NCBI RefSeq assembly: GCF_036416795.1
Contig: NZ_CP143867.1
Coordinates: forward strand, 3,588,001-3,652,000
Origin: Bacteroides sp. MSB163
GTDB lineage: Bacteria; Bacteroidota; Bacteroidia; Bacteroidales; Bacteroidaceae
Direction: 5' to 3'
DNA length: 64,000 bases
Positions 26,716-33,902 of this stretch are shown in pieces. The position numbers and the translations under genes are program-made. How positions within the stretch are numbered: the stretch's first letter is position 1; every line of letters starts with the position of its first letter. The notes beneath the pieces were generated by a model that was not told the origin of the DNA, did not search any database, and saw nothing but the letters and a program-made list of their open reading frames with translations.

Positions 26716-26783
26716 AATTAATGTGTTTCCTTTTTTATTATGATAGATTTATTCTGTACAACTTACTTGTGTACATAATGCTA

Positions 26784-26791
26784 CAAAGTTA
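26784..26791 (-). promoter_or_regulatory. -7 box of the hsd operon promoter
   Basis: Minus-strand TAACTTTG, a perfect match to the Bacteroides -7 consensus TAnnTTTG, about 70 bp upstream of the hsdM start. No good -33 TTTG was found at the expected distance, so strength is uncertain. The rest of 26716-27006 holds no gene that I can support. Confidence 0.48.
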
Positions 26792-27006
26792 AGAAAAAGA
26801 ATTTACTATATGAAGGAAGAAAAAGAATTTATCTGTTTTCAATAGATATAGTTTATCTTATTGCATCCTCACTATGTAATACTCTGTTCTCCTCCTTTTT
26901 TCTTTAACCTATGATCTAACACAGCAATGAATTTTTTCTTTTCGGAGATGTTTTTAATATGTTCGCATCTGTCATATTCTGTATTATACAACAAAGGCTT
27001 GCTGCT

Positions 27007-27459
27007 CTATTTTCTTTCCACCTTCTTCACCCATTGGAAATAGCTTTTCAGCAGCGTTTCTTCCGGTATAAGTTCCGTCATCCCGTGCTCTTCCAGATAC
27101 AGCTCTGTGCCCCTTGTGAACATCATCCCGTTTTTAAACTTGTTCCTGCGCAGGAAGCGGTAATAATCCATTCTCATTTCATAGTTGATTTCCTGTTCCA
27201 GAATCTTCACGGCCTCCTCTCCCAGATAATTATAAGTCCTTGGGTCTTTCCCCACGCTGGGGCAGGGCAGAGAGAGGGTGACATTCCCCCGGTCCCGCCA
27301 CGACACACCCTTTGGGCGGGGAGTGGTGAGCTGTAGCAGGCAACTGTAAAGGTTCTGATTTTTGGTGAAACGGATGGCACCTTCCACTGTGCAGTGCGCG
27401 TATGCGCTTTGCAGGTAAGCCGCGAGATAGGGCTTCATCTGAATGGTAACTGTAATCAT
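27007..27459 (-). CDS. Hypothetical protein (150 aa) beside the fimbrial recombinase
   Basis: 150 residues, no signal peptide or membrane segment, basic C-terminus. Not recognised. The N-terminal part is strand-rich (MITVTIQMKPYLAAYLQ), the C-terminal half helical with RFLRRNKFKNG, which could contact nucleic acid. It reads away from the recombinase and the invertible promoter, and is followed by 290 bp without genes. Its GC content is like that of the fimbrial block, suggesting it travelled with that module. It may be a recombination or replication accessory, but nothing in the sequence proves it. Confidence 0.6.
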   Translation of the reverse strand: MITVTIQMKPYLAAYLQSAYAHCTVEGAIRFTKNQNLYSCLLQLTTPRPKGVSWRDRGNVTLSLPCPSVGKDPRTYNYLGEEAVKILEQEINYEMRMDYYRFLRRNKFKNGMMFTRGTELYLEEHGMTELIPEETLLKSYFQWVKKVERK

Positions 27460-27602
27460 TTTGTATATTGTTTTGAAGTGAAAAATATTTCCATACGTTT
27501 GTGTCCCTGTGGCGGGGATCGTCCCTCGGAGCAGTGGAAGAAGGCAGATGTGTTACTCCGGCAAACGATGGAAAATCCCATGATTACGATATGTCGATGT
27601 TG

Positions 27603-27690
27603 CTCTACGACCTGCGGGTCGTTTCTCTACGAGGAAGGGTGCCTTGCCCGTAGAGGAACGGATGGTTCCTCTACGGGTCAAAGCACCCGC
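27603..27690. repeat. Cluster of CTCTACG motifs and hairpins upstream of the recombinase
   Basis: Within 27460-27839, which has no gene, CTCTACG-type motifs occur at 27603, 27625 and 27669, with an inverted copy near 27650. A perfect 13-bp inverted repeat CCCGTAGAGGAAC / GTTCCTCTACGGG (27647-27659, 27665-27677) is flanked by further pairing GGGTGC / GCACCC, and ACGACC / GGTCGT pairs at 27607-27622. It could be a protein-binding or recombination site, or a terminator-like structure. Confidence 0.6.
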
Positions 27691-27839
27691 CTCTGACCTT
27701 TGGTGCAAATATCTGTCAAATTAACATCTCAGGCAAAATAGGAATGCAGTGGTTAAAGATAGTATTGTAACGAAACATTTGTCTTTGACTCCTGTTTGTG
27801 ACGTAGTATATGCGCGTGCGACAACGTGCGAAAAAATGA

Positions 27840-28799
27840 ATGAATATGAAAACAGTCTATTTAAACAAATTTATGAGTTCGGTGGTCACTGAACTTGAAA
27901 TGAACGGGCAGTACGGCACCGCTCATGTATGCGGCAGCGTGCTGCGGTCGGTGATGGCTTTCGGTGGCGAGGGGCTGCCCGTGTCCGGCATCACGCCCTT
28001 GTGGCTGAAGGCGTATGAGGGTTACCTGCTCCATAAGGGCGGGAAGGGGCTGGCGTGGAATACCGTCTCCACCTATATGCGTATGCTCCAGGCAGTTTAT
28101 AACCGGGTGGTAGCCCGTAAACTGGCGGCTTTCATCCCCCACCAGTTCCGTGACGTGTTCACCGGGCGCAAGGCGGACCACCGGCGTGTGCTGGAACGGG
28201 ACGATATGCAGAAGTTACTGGTGGAAAGGGATCCTGACATCACTTCCCCCGGCATGGCATGGGCACGCGCGTGCCTGGAACTGATGTTCCGTTTCCACGG
28301 CATGCCCTTTGTGGATCTTGCCCACTTGCGGAAGTCCGATCTGAAGGATGGCTATCTGACCTTGCGCCGCCGGAAGACGGGTATGCCGCTATCCGCCCGT
28401 GTGGACGGCCGTGCCATGCAATTGCTGGAACGCTACCGGAACCGGGACGACACTTCGCCCTACCTGCTTTGTTTCCTGGACGGGAACCTGGAGGGGATGG
28501 CCGCTTACAGGGATTACCAACGGATATTGCGCCTGCTTAACAGCAGACTGCGTGCGCTTGCCCTGTGGAAAAAGGTACAGTGTAAGGTGAGTTCGTACAG
28601 TGCACGGCATACATGGGCTACGGTAGGCAGGTATTGCCACATTCCCATCGAGGTCATTTCCGAAGGGTTGGGACACGCTTCCGTAACCACCACTGAAGGA
28701 TATATGAAAGGGTTCGGAAATAGCCGGATGGATCGGGCGAATAAGGTTATAATGAATTACATATTTAAGGGGCGATCTAATACGGTGTATGAGTGGTAA
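27840..28799 (+). CDS. Tyrosine recombinase, probable fimbrial promoter invertase
   Basis: 319 residues with SAM-like N-terminal domain (about 8-105) and catalytic domain. Seen: R256-H257 in SYSARHTWATV, H279 in GLGHASV, nucleophile Y288 in TEGYMKGF, and the beta-turn lysine in RRRKTG. In related Bacteroides recombinases the first arginine usually stands in an RGMPFVD-like motif; here the text is RFHGMPFVDLAHL, with His153 at that spot and Arg151 two residues earlier. It ends 30 bp before the left arm of a perfect 20-bp inverted repeat and reads toward the fimbrial genes, so by position it is the enzyme that flips the promoter segment. GC-rich like the fimbrial block. Confidence 0.88.
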   Translation: MNMKTVYLNKFMSSVVTELEMNGQYGTAHVCGSVLRSVMAFGGEGLPVSGITPLWLKAYEGYLLHKGGKGLAWNTVSTYMRMLQAVYNRVVARKLAAFIPHQFRDVFTGRKADHRRVLERDDMQKLLVERDPDITSPGMAWARACLELMFRFHGMPFVDLAHLRKSDLKDGYLTLRRRKTGMPLSARVDGRAMQLLERYRNRDDTSPYLLCFLDGNLEGMAAYRDYQRILRLLNSRLRALALWKKVQCKVSSYSARHTWATVGRYCHIPIEVISEGLGHASVTTTEGYMKGFGNSRMDRANKVIMNYIFKGRSNTVYEW

Positions 28800-28829
28800 T
28801 TCGTTGATATGTAGTGTAATGTGAATAAA

Positions 28830-28849
28830 TTACCTTGTAGGTAACGGAG
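28830..28849 (+). repeat. Left inverted repeat of the invertible segment
   Basis: ATTACCTTGTAGGTAACGGA, the exact reverse complement of 29172-29191. It holds an internal dyad TTACCT-TGT-AGGTAA, the symmetry expected of a tyrosine-recombinase core site. Confidence 0.88.
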
Positions 28850-28863
28850 ATGTGATTATGGCG

Positions 28864-28894
28864 CAAAAGTAGATAATATATTTCTAACTCCCAA
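28864..28894 (-). promoter_or_regulatory. Leftward promoter inside the invertible segment
   Basis: On the minus strand, TTG (28892-28894), a 20-bp gap and TACTTTTG (28864-28871), a perfect -7 consensus. It sits 14 bp inside the left repeat arm and points away from the fimbrial genes in this sequence. Confidence 0.65.
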
Positions 28895-29171
28895 GAGAAA
28901 GATGTTTTATTTGCCTGTTTACATGGATTAATTAACCGACGATTTATATTAGGAAACAAATACTACAGGTTCTACAAGTTTCTTTTTCAGCATACGGGAT
29001 GGAAAGGGGTTTTCTCGACCTACCCGTGTAAATCCGTATATAAATTCCCTTACCCGTTTCCTAAATTCGAAGACGGGAAAAGGATATTGTACGCCATGAA
29101 CTGTATGTACGTATAAATTCTTGTATGTATAAGACTTTTATGAGCCTTGTTTCTTATCGTATCTGTGTGTA

Positions 29172-29191
29172 TCCGTTACCTACAAGGTAAT
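29172..29191 (-). repeat. Right inverted repeat of the invertible segment
   Basis: TCCGTTACCTACAAGGTAAT, perfect reverse complement of the left arm, 36 bp before the first fimbrial-operon ATG. Flanking bases on both sides do not match, so the repeat is exactly 20 bp. Confidence 0.88.
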
Positions 29192-29227
29192 GCCGGTGTA
29201 TATGATAGATAAAACCCAACAAATATC

Positions 29228-29602
29228 ATGATAACACCCATGACACAAGCTGCCATTGCAGTACTCAACGACATCTATGCGGGAGGCGACACAGCCCGTA
29301 CGGACGCCTGCCGGCTTACGGATCAAGACCTGGATGTCCTGCTGTCGAAGCTTCTAAGAGCCGGACTTATCAAATTGTCCGACCGGGGAGAACCCCGTAA
29401 TATACGGTCGTACAGTCCCGCGCGTGAATCCTCCGATGTCTCCCTTCTCGACATCCTCGAAGCCACTGGCGAGCATTTGAACTGCAACCATCCCACTACT
29501 GAAGAGTTCCACATGCGCTACGGTAAAGCCGCGCAGAAACTCGGCATAGTAAACTATATCACGCGTGAATATCTAAAGGGAATCAAGCTGTTTGAGTTGT
29601 AA
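29228..29602 (+). CDS. Rrf2/winged-helix-like regulator at head of fimbrial operon
   Basis: 124 residues, cytoplasmic. The N-terminal half looks like a winged helix (MTQAAIAVLNDIYAGGDTAR, then LDVLLSKLLRAGLIKLSD), followed by SLLDILEATGEHLNCN, which recalls Rrf2-type regulators. The Rrf2 cysteine cluster is absent, so it does not look like an iron-sulfur sensor. First gene after the invertible segment; the next gene begins at or just after its stop. It may regulate the operon or the switch. Identification is by fold impression and moderate. Confidence 0.6.
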   Translation: MITPMTQAAIAVLNDIYAGGDTARTDACRLTDQDLDVLLSKLLRAGLIKLSDRGEPRNIRSYSPARESSDVSLLDILEATGEHLNCNHPTTEEFHMRYGKAAQKLGIVNYITREYLKGIKLFEL

Positions 29603-29621
29603 ACGTAATCCGGAGAATCCT

Positions 29622-30197
29622 TTGAAAAGCATCGCTTACATACTGCCCTTGTTCCTGCTGCTGTCCTGCCTTGCAGACCTGCGTTCCCAGACCCTTGCCG
29701 TGAAGAGCGACCTGCTGACCGGAGCGCTTTCCTCGCCCAACCTTTCCGTGGAGGTCAAACTCTCCGAGCGGTTCACGCTGGAAGCGGGTTTTCACTACAA
29801 CCCTTTTCCGGCGGGTGGTGACAAGCGCTGGAAACACTGGTTCGTACAGCCTGAACTTCGTTACTGGATGTGCCAGCCCTTCGGCGGCCACTTCTTCGGC
29901 GCGCACCTGATGTACGGGGTATATAACGTAGGCGGCCTGAAACTCCCGCTTGGACTCTTCAAGGGCATCCGCTCTTCAAGATACGAGGGTGACTTTCTGG
30001 GGCTTGGCGTATCATACGGCTACCACTTCATCCTTTCACCCCGTTGGAGCATTGAGACAAGCCTCGGTGTCGGATTCTTGCACTCAAGCTATGAACGTTA
30101 CCGCTGCCTACATTGCGGCGAGCAGACCGGTGGCGGTCATAAAAACTTCATGGCTCCGACCCGTGCCTCGGTATCGCTGGTATACCTGATAAATTGA
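29622..30197 (+). CDS. DUF3575-family outer-membrane protein of fimbrial operon
   Basis: About 191 residues from TTG 29622, chosen because the signal peptide KSIAYILPLFLLLSCLADLRSQ follows directly; an upstream TTG at 29592 overlaps the preceding gene. The mature part is rich in alternating strands and aromatic residues (ERFTLEAGFHYNPFPAGG, then WFVQPELRYWMCQPFGG, then LGLGVSYGYHF), the look of a small outer-membrane beta barrel. It matches the DUF3575 proteins that accompany Bacteroidetes type V fimbrial operons. Probably helps export or anchor fimbriae; no experiment-level function is known to me. Followed after 75 bp by the DUF3868 gene. Confidence 0.75.
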   Translation: MKSIAYILPLFLLLSCLADLRSQTLAVKSDLLTGALSSPNLSVEVKLSERFTLEAGFHYNPFPAGGDKRWKHWFVQPELRYWMCQPFGGHFFGAHLMYGVYNVGGLKLPLGLFKGIRSSRYEGDFLGLGVSYGYHFILSPRWSIETSLGVGFLHSSYERYRCLHCGEQTGGGHKNFMAPTRASVSLVYLIN

Positions 30198-30272
30198 GAG
30201 TTGGGAATTGAGAACTGGAAGATGAAAATTGAAAGCGGTTTATAATTAGTAATTTGTAATTGAACATAGAGC

Positions 30273-31790
30273 ATGAAAAACTTAATCCGTATTCCTCTTA
30301 CATTGGCACTTCTGTCCGCCATATGCAGCTTCTGCCCCGGGCAGGAGTTCTACCGGGGAGAACTGTTTGTCACCGGACAGCATTTCTCGCTGGCTGACGG
30401 ACACCTGAACGTGGAACTTTCCGTAGACTTCGAAAGCCTGCAAATGCCTTCTGACGAATCCCTGACCGTGACTCCCGTGCTTAAAAGCGGTGAATACGAA
30501 CAGGAACTTCCCTCCGTCCTCATCAACGGTGCGGAGAAACAGAAAGTGTATCAGCGTACACAGGCATTGTCCGCGGGCAAACGTAACGGCAAGGCGCGTA
30601 CGTCGCCCATTCCGGTAGTTGTAATCCGTGACGACGCTGCGGTCTCCCGCGCGTTTACCTATAAGGTTTCTATCCCTTACGAGCCGTGGATGGAACAGGC
30701 CGTCCTCCTGCTTCGCTCTCAGGAATGTGCCTGCCACGGGCGGAAAGGGGATATTTACGAGGATAAGATAGCGGACGGCCTCCGCCTGCCGAAACAGAGG
30801 ACCTCCCCGTGGGATGCGGATACCGACGCCGGTTTCCTTTCATTGGTGAATTTCATCCGGCCCGCACCGGACAAGGACACGCTGCACTGCATCACAGGGT
30901 CTATCCCGTACTTTGAACGGGAGGAAGACCGGGAAGATGGTAAGCAACTTGGCGAACTCTCCGAGGAAAAGCAGAATTTCGAGATTTACTACCGTCTTCG
31001 TGACGCTCTTCGTGATGTACGTCAGGAAACGGGCACGGAACTGGCTAAAGTCCGCGTAACGGGCTATGGCGCGCCCGTGGGTAACCTGAAGAAGAACGAG
31101 ACCAACGCCCTGATACGTGCTCTTAAACTGAAGGAATACCTGCGTGAAAACCGTCTGTCGGGCAAAGCCCTGCTGGAAGTGGACTGGATTCCTGAAGACT
31201 GGGACTCGATTACCAGCCTGGTTCGGGGAAGCGATATGATGCTGAAAGATGCCACCCTCGACCTTATTGATAATGTGGAGATCGCCAAAGGTCGCGAACG
31301 TATGCTGATGTCTCTTGCTGATGGCAAGCCTTACAGGTATCTCTCGGAGAAGATATTCCCGGCGGTGATGCGCGTGGACTACCGGATAGAATACACGCGT
31401 AAGCCTCTGGATGCTGCCGAAAGCCTCCAGCTGCTGCGCAGTGGAAATCAGCGCGCCCTGCGCCTGAATGAGTTTTTTGCCATAGCCGGCAGTTATCCGG
31501 CAGGTTCCACCGAATACAATGACGTCCTTGACCTTGCTGCCCGACTTTTCCCGGACAGTCCGGAAGCCAACATCAATGCCGCTGCGGTTGCCTTGAGTAA
31601 AAAGGAACTGTCTAGGGCGCGCGGGTATCTGGAACGTTTCGCCACCCTTCCGATAGCTTATAACAATATGGGCATCCTCTGCCTGCTCGAAGGCAACCGT
31701 GACAAGGCGGAGATATATCTTACGATGGCCGCCGCGGCCGGTGTGGAACAGGCGGTTAAGGCGTTGGAGAAATTAAAAGCAGAGAATTAA
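30273..31790 (+). CDS. DUF3868-domain outer-membrane/periplasmic protein of fimbrial operon
   Basis: 505 residues. Signal peptide about 1-24 (MKNLIRIPLTLALLSAICSF...). The N-terminal 150 residues form a beta-rich domain (GHLNVELSVDFESLQMPSDE) as in DUF3868 proteins. The middle (about 200-320) has an OmpA-like flavour (KVRVTGYGAPVGNLKKNETN then RALKLKEYLRE). The C-terminus has TPR-like helices (SPEANINAAAVALSKKELSR, then YNNMGILCLLEGNRDKAE). Position between the DUF3575 gene and the fimbrillin gene supports a role in fimbrial assembly at the outer membrane. The OmpA-like reading is my inference. Confidence 0.75.
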   Translation: MKNLIRIPLTLALLSAICSFCPGQEFYRGELFVTGQHFSLADGHLNVELSVDFESLQMPSDESLTVTPVLKSGEYEQELPSVLINGAEKQKVYQRTQALSAGKRNGKARTSPIPVVVIRDDAAVSRAFTYKVSIPYEPWMEQAVLLLRSQECACHGRKGDIYEDKIADGLRLPKQRTSPWDADTDAGFLSLVNFIRPAPDKDTLHCITGSIPYFEREEDREDGKQLGELSEEKQNFEIYYRLRDALRDVRQETGTELAKVRVTGYGAPVGNLKKNETNALIRALKLKEYLRENRLSGKALLEVDWIPEDWDSITSLVRGSDMMLKDATLDLIDNVEIAKGRERMLMSLADGKPYRYLSEKIFPAVMRVDYRIEYTRKPLDAAESLQLLRSGNQRALRLNEFFAIAGSYPAGSTEYNDVLDLAARLFPDSPEANINAAAVALSKKELSRARGYLERFATLPIAYNNMGILCLLEGNRDKAEIYLTMAAAAGVEQAVKALEKLKAEN

Positions 31791-31829
31791 GAGATGGGTA
31801 ATACAAAATAACCATAAACGGTATAATAT

Positions 31830-32963
31830 ATGAAAACGAGTAACTACCTATGGGCGATGCTGGCAACGGCCACCCTTTCACTGTCCGCATGCGGCAGCGA
31901 TGAAAACGAGAATGTAATTCAGCCGAAGGAAAAGACTGCGAAACTTGAACTGACCTTGGTGGGTACCCCTGCTGACAGCCGCGCTACGGGGACTTTGCCT
32001 ACCACGGATGAATCCCAGATCAACCGCCTGACGGTGGCTGTATTCACCGGAGCATCGGGCAACCCTGTCAATGCCCTGCGGGAATTCACGGGCGATGACA
32101 TCAAGGCTGCAACAGGTGGTACCGGCAAGAAGATTACGATGCTTTGCGAACCCGGCAACGGACAGACCATTTACGTGGTGGCCAATGCCTCTACAGGACT
32201 TTTTGCGGGAGTTACCAACCTTGCCGGTTTCAAAGCCAAGCTGATGCTACTTTCGGAAACCACCAAGGCTGCGGGAGCCGGTGCGGCAACGGATACGCAA
32301 AAGGCCAACAACCTCCCGATGCTGGGAAGTACCACCGGAAAGGATTTCACGGCGGGAACGGAAACCGAGGCGAACATAGCCCTGTCCCGTCTTGTGGCGA
32401 GGGTATCTATCAGCAGCGTCAAGACGGCTTTCGATCCGGTGGGACGGTTCAAGGACGCGACGTTCAAGGTGGATGCGATTTACCTGAAGAATGTCGACAG
32501 TTCCGTCAATGCGGACAAGACAGGCGGTGCCCCCATTAACGGGGGACATGAGGGTGCAGTCGTTACCCAATACCTGTACGAGGCGGTGACCGGCCATACA
32601 GCCAATGCAGAGCTTACTACCCCGTACTACTTCTACACATTTCCGAATGTTGACTCAAGTAAGCCGACTAAACTTATCATTAAAGGATTGTTTGATGCGG
32701 ATGGGAGCGGTTCTACCAGTGCTCCCATAGCCCGTTATTATCCTATTACTATTAACAAGAAACAGGCGAACACCACCATTTCAGGAGGAGCGGGTACGGA
32801 CAAAGGCAGTATAGCTGCTAATACCCGTTACGTGCTTACCGCTGTCATCAAGGGTGAAGGCGCCCCCGACGATAACACGGATATAGACCCCGCCACCCTG
32901 CAACTCACGGTCACTGTTGCTGATTGGGCACTCACCATCAGTCAAAATGTAACTTTCGAGTGA
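31830..32963 (+). CDS. Major fimbrillin (FimA/Mfa1-like) lipoprotein
   Basis: 377 residues. Signal peptide with lipobox LSAC (Cys21), then a beta-sandwich protein of the Bacteroidetes type V fimbrillin family. Arg in ADSRATG (about residue 52) is placed where gingipain-like proteases trim such precursors to free the strand-accepting groove. The C-terminus (VADWALTISQNVTFE) alternates hydrophobic residues like the donor strand of polymerising fimbrillins. The sequence is Ala/Thr/Gly-rich with few cysteines, as is usual for shaft subunits. First structural subunit of the operon, followed by the anchor-like gene after 43 bp. Probably the shaft. Confidence 0.82.
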   Translation: MKTSNYLWAMLATATLSLSACGSDENENVIQPKEKTAKLELTLVGTPADSRATGTLPTTDESQINRLTVAVFTGASGNPVNALREFTGDDIKAATGGTGKKITMLCEPGNGQTIYVVANASTGLFAGVTNLAGFKAKLMLLSETTKAAGAGAATDTQKANNLPMLGSTTGKDFTAGTETEANIALSRLVARVSISSVKTAFDPVGRFKDATFKVDAIYLKNVDSSVNADKTGGAPINGGHEGAVVTQYLYEAVTGHTANAELTTPYYFYTFPNVDSSKPTKLIIKGLFDADGSGSTSAPIARYYPITINKKQANTTISGGAGTDKGSIAANTRYVLTAVIKGEGAPDDNTDIDPATLQLTVTVADWALTISQNVTFE

Positions 32964-33006
32964 TAATTTATACGAGACTGACATTATAAACCAATCCGTA
33001 GCAGCT

Positions 33007-33891
33007 ATGCGAGTATCCGGAATCTCCCCTGTCTTTCTGTTCCTTCTTTTTCTCCTCTGCTGTACCTCGTGCGTGCGTGAGGATATGGAAGGTTGTGCCC
33101 GTTACGAACTGCATGTCCGCGCGGTGGATGCTGACGGGAACGATCTCACCGGAAGCGGGGCCTTGCAGAAATCGGATATCTACCTCTTTAATGAGCAGGG
33201 GTTCGTCAGGATGATTCCCTCCGATGGCTTCTCGGACTTTTATTTTGGAGAGGACAAAGGCGAACGTCTCACGCTGGTAGCCTGGGGAAATCTGAAAGAA
33301 GATACCCTGATTACTACGGAGATAGCGCCAGACACACCCTTGAAGGAGGCAAAACTTCAACTTAGGCAGCATGCTCACGGCACGCATATTCCGCTCACGG
33401 ACTTGTTTTATTGCCGCAGGGAAATAGGTGAGGCGGAGACCCGGAGTGTGGAAGGAACGGATATTACGGTTGTAATGGAACGTATGGTGGCGGGTCTCAG
33501 CATACGCACGCGTTATCTTTCCGAACGTTATCCTTACAAGGGTGAAGCGTACCGCTTCATAGTGCACTGCACCAGTACGGAAATGGATTTCACGGGTGAG
33601 GCTGCCGGGAGCGGGGCCGGATATGAACCGGCTTCCGTTACCGACGCTAAAGGGGATGTCTATGCGCCGCCTTTCCATATCTTCCCTACCGGAGAGGGGA
33701 GGCCGTTGGAAATTGACATCTGCCGGAAAGGGGAGAAATTGTTGACTATCACCGAAGACAATGAATTCCGCCCTTTGTATGCTCCTGTGGGCAAACAGAC
33801 CAATATAGATATTGACTTCCGCTATGCGGAGGTTCAGGTCGTTGCGAGTGTGGTTCCCTGGGGTACGGTCAGTCAGGATGTGGAAATGTAA
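33007..33891 (+). CDS. FimB/Mfa2-like fimbrial anchor lipoprotein
   Basis: 294 residues. Signal peptide with lipobox CTSC (Cys22). The next residues VREDMEGCARYELHVRAV match the start of FimB/Mfa2 proteins, which cap and anchor fimbriae at the outer membrane and limit their length. Beta-rich throughout, with the typical VVMERMVAGLSIRTRY motif in the middle and a C-terminal strand region (TNIDIDFRYAEVQVVASVVP). It follows the fimbrillin gene by 43 bp and precedes the tip-like gene by 11 bp, the expected neighbourhood. Key features look intact. Confidence 0.8.
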   Translation: MRVSGISPVFLFLLFLLCCTSCVREDMEGCARYELHVRAVDADGNDLTGSGALQKSDIYLFNEQGFVRMIPSDGFSDFYFGEDKGERLTLVAWGNLKEDTLITTEIAPDTPLKEAKLQLRQHAHGTHIPLTDLFYCRREIGEAETRSVEGTDITVVMERMVAGLSIRTRYLSERYPYKGEAYRFIVHCTSTEMDFTGEAAGSGAGYEPASVTDAKGDVYAPPFHIFPTGEGRPLEIDICRKGEKLLTITEDNEFRPLYAPVGKQTNIDIDFRYAEVQVVASVVPWGTVSQDVEM

Positions 33892-33902
33892 GCAAGAATA
33901 CA

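Larger units (their letters stand above)
28830..29191. other. Invertible promoter segment (predicted), OFF orientation
   Basis: The 428 bp between the recombinase and the fimbrial regulator contain no gene. They contain a 322-bp core bounded by a perfect 20-bp inverted repeat. A consensus promoter lies just inside the left arm and fires leftward. Inversion would place its -7 box at about 29150-29157, reading right across the right arm and about 64 bp upstream of the first fimbrial gene. This is the layout known from phase-variable surface loci of Bacteroides. No rightward consensus promoter was found near the right arm. Confidence 0.8.

Noticed and set aside
27647..27677. CRISPR-like repeat
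   Set aside because: The repeated CTCTACG units are irregular, in both orientations and without spacers of equal length; no cas genes are nearby.
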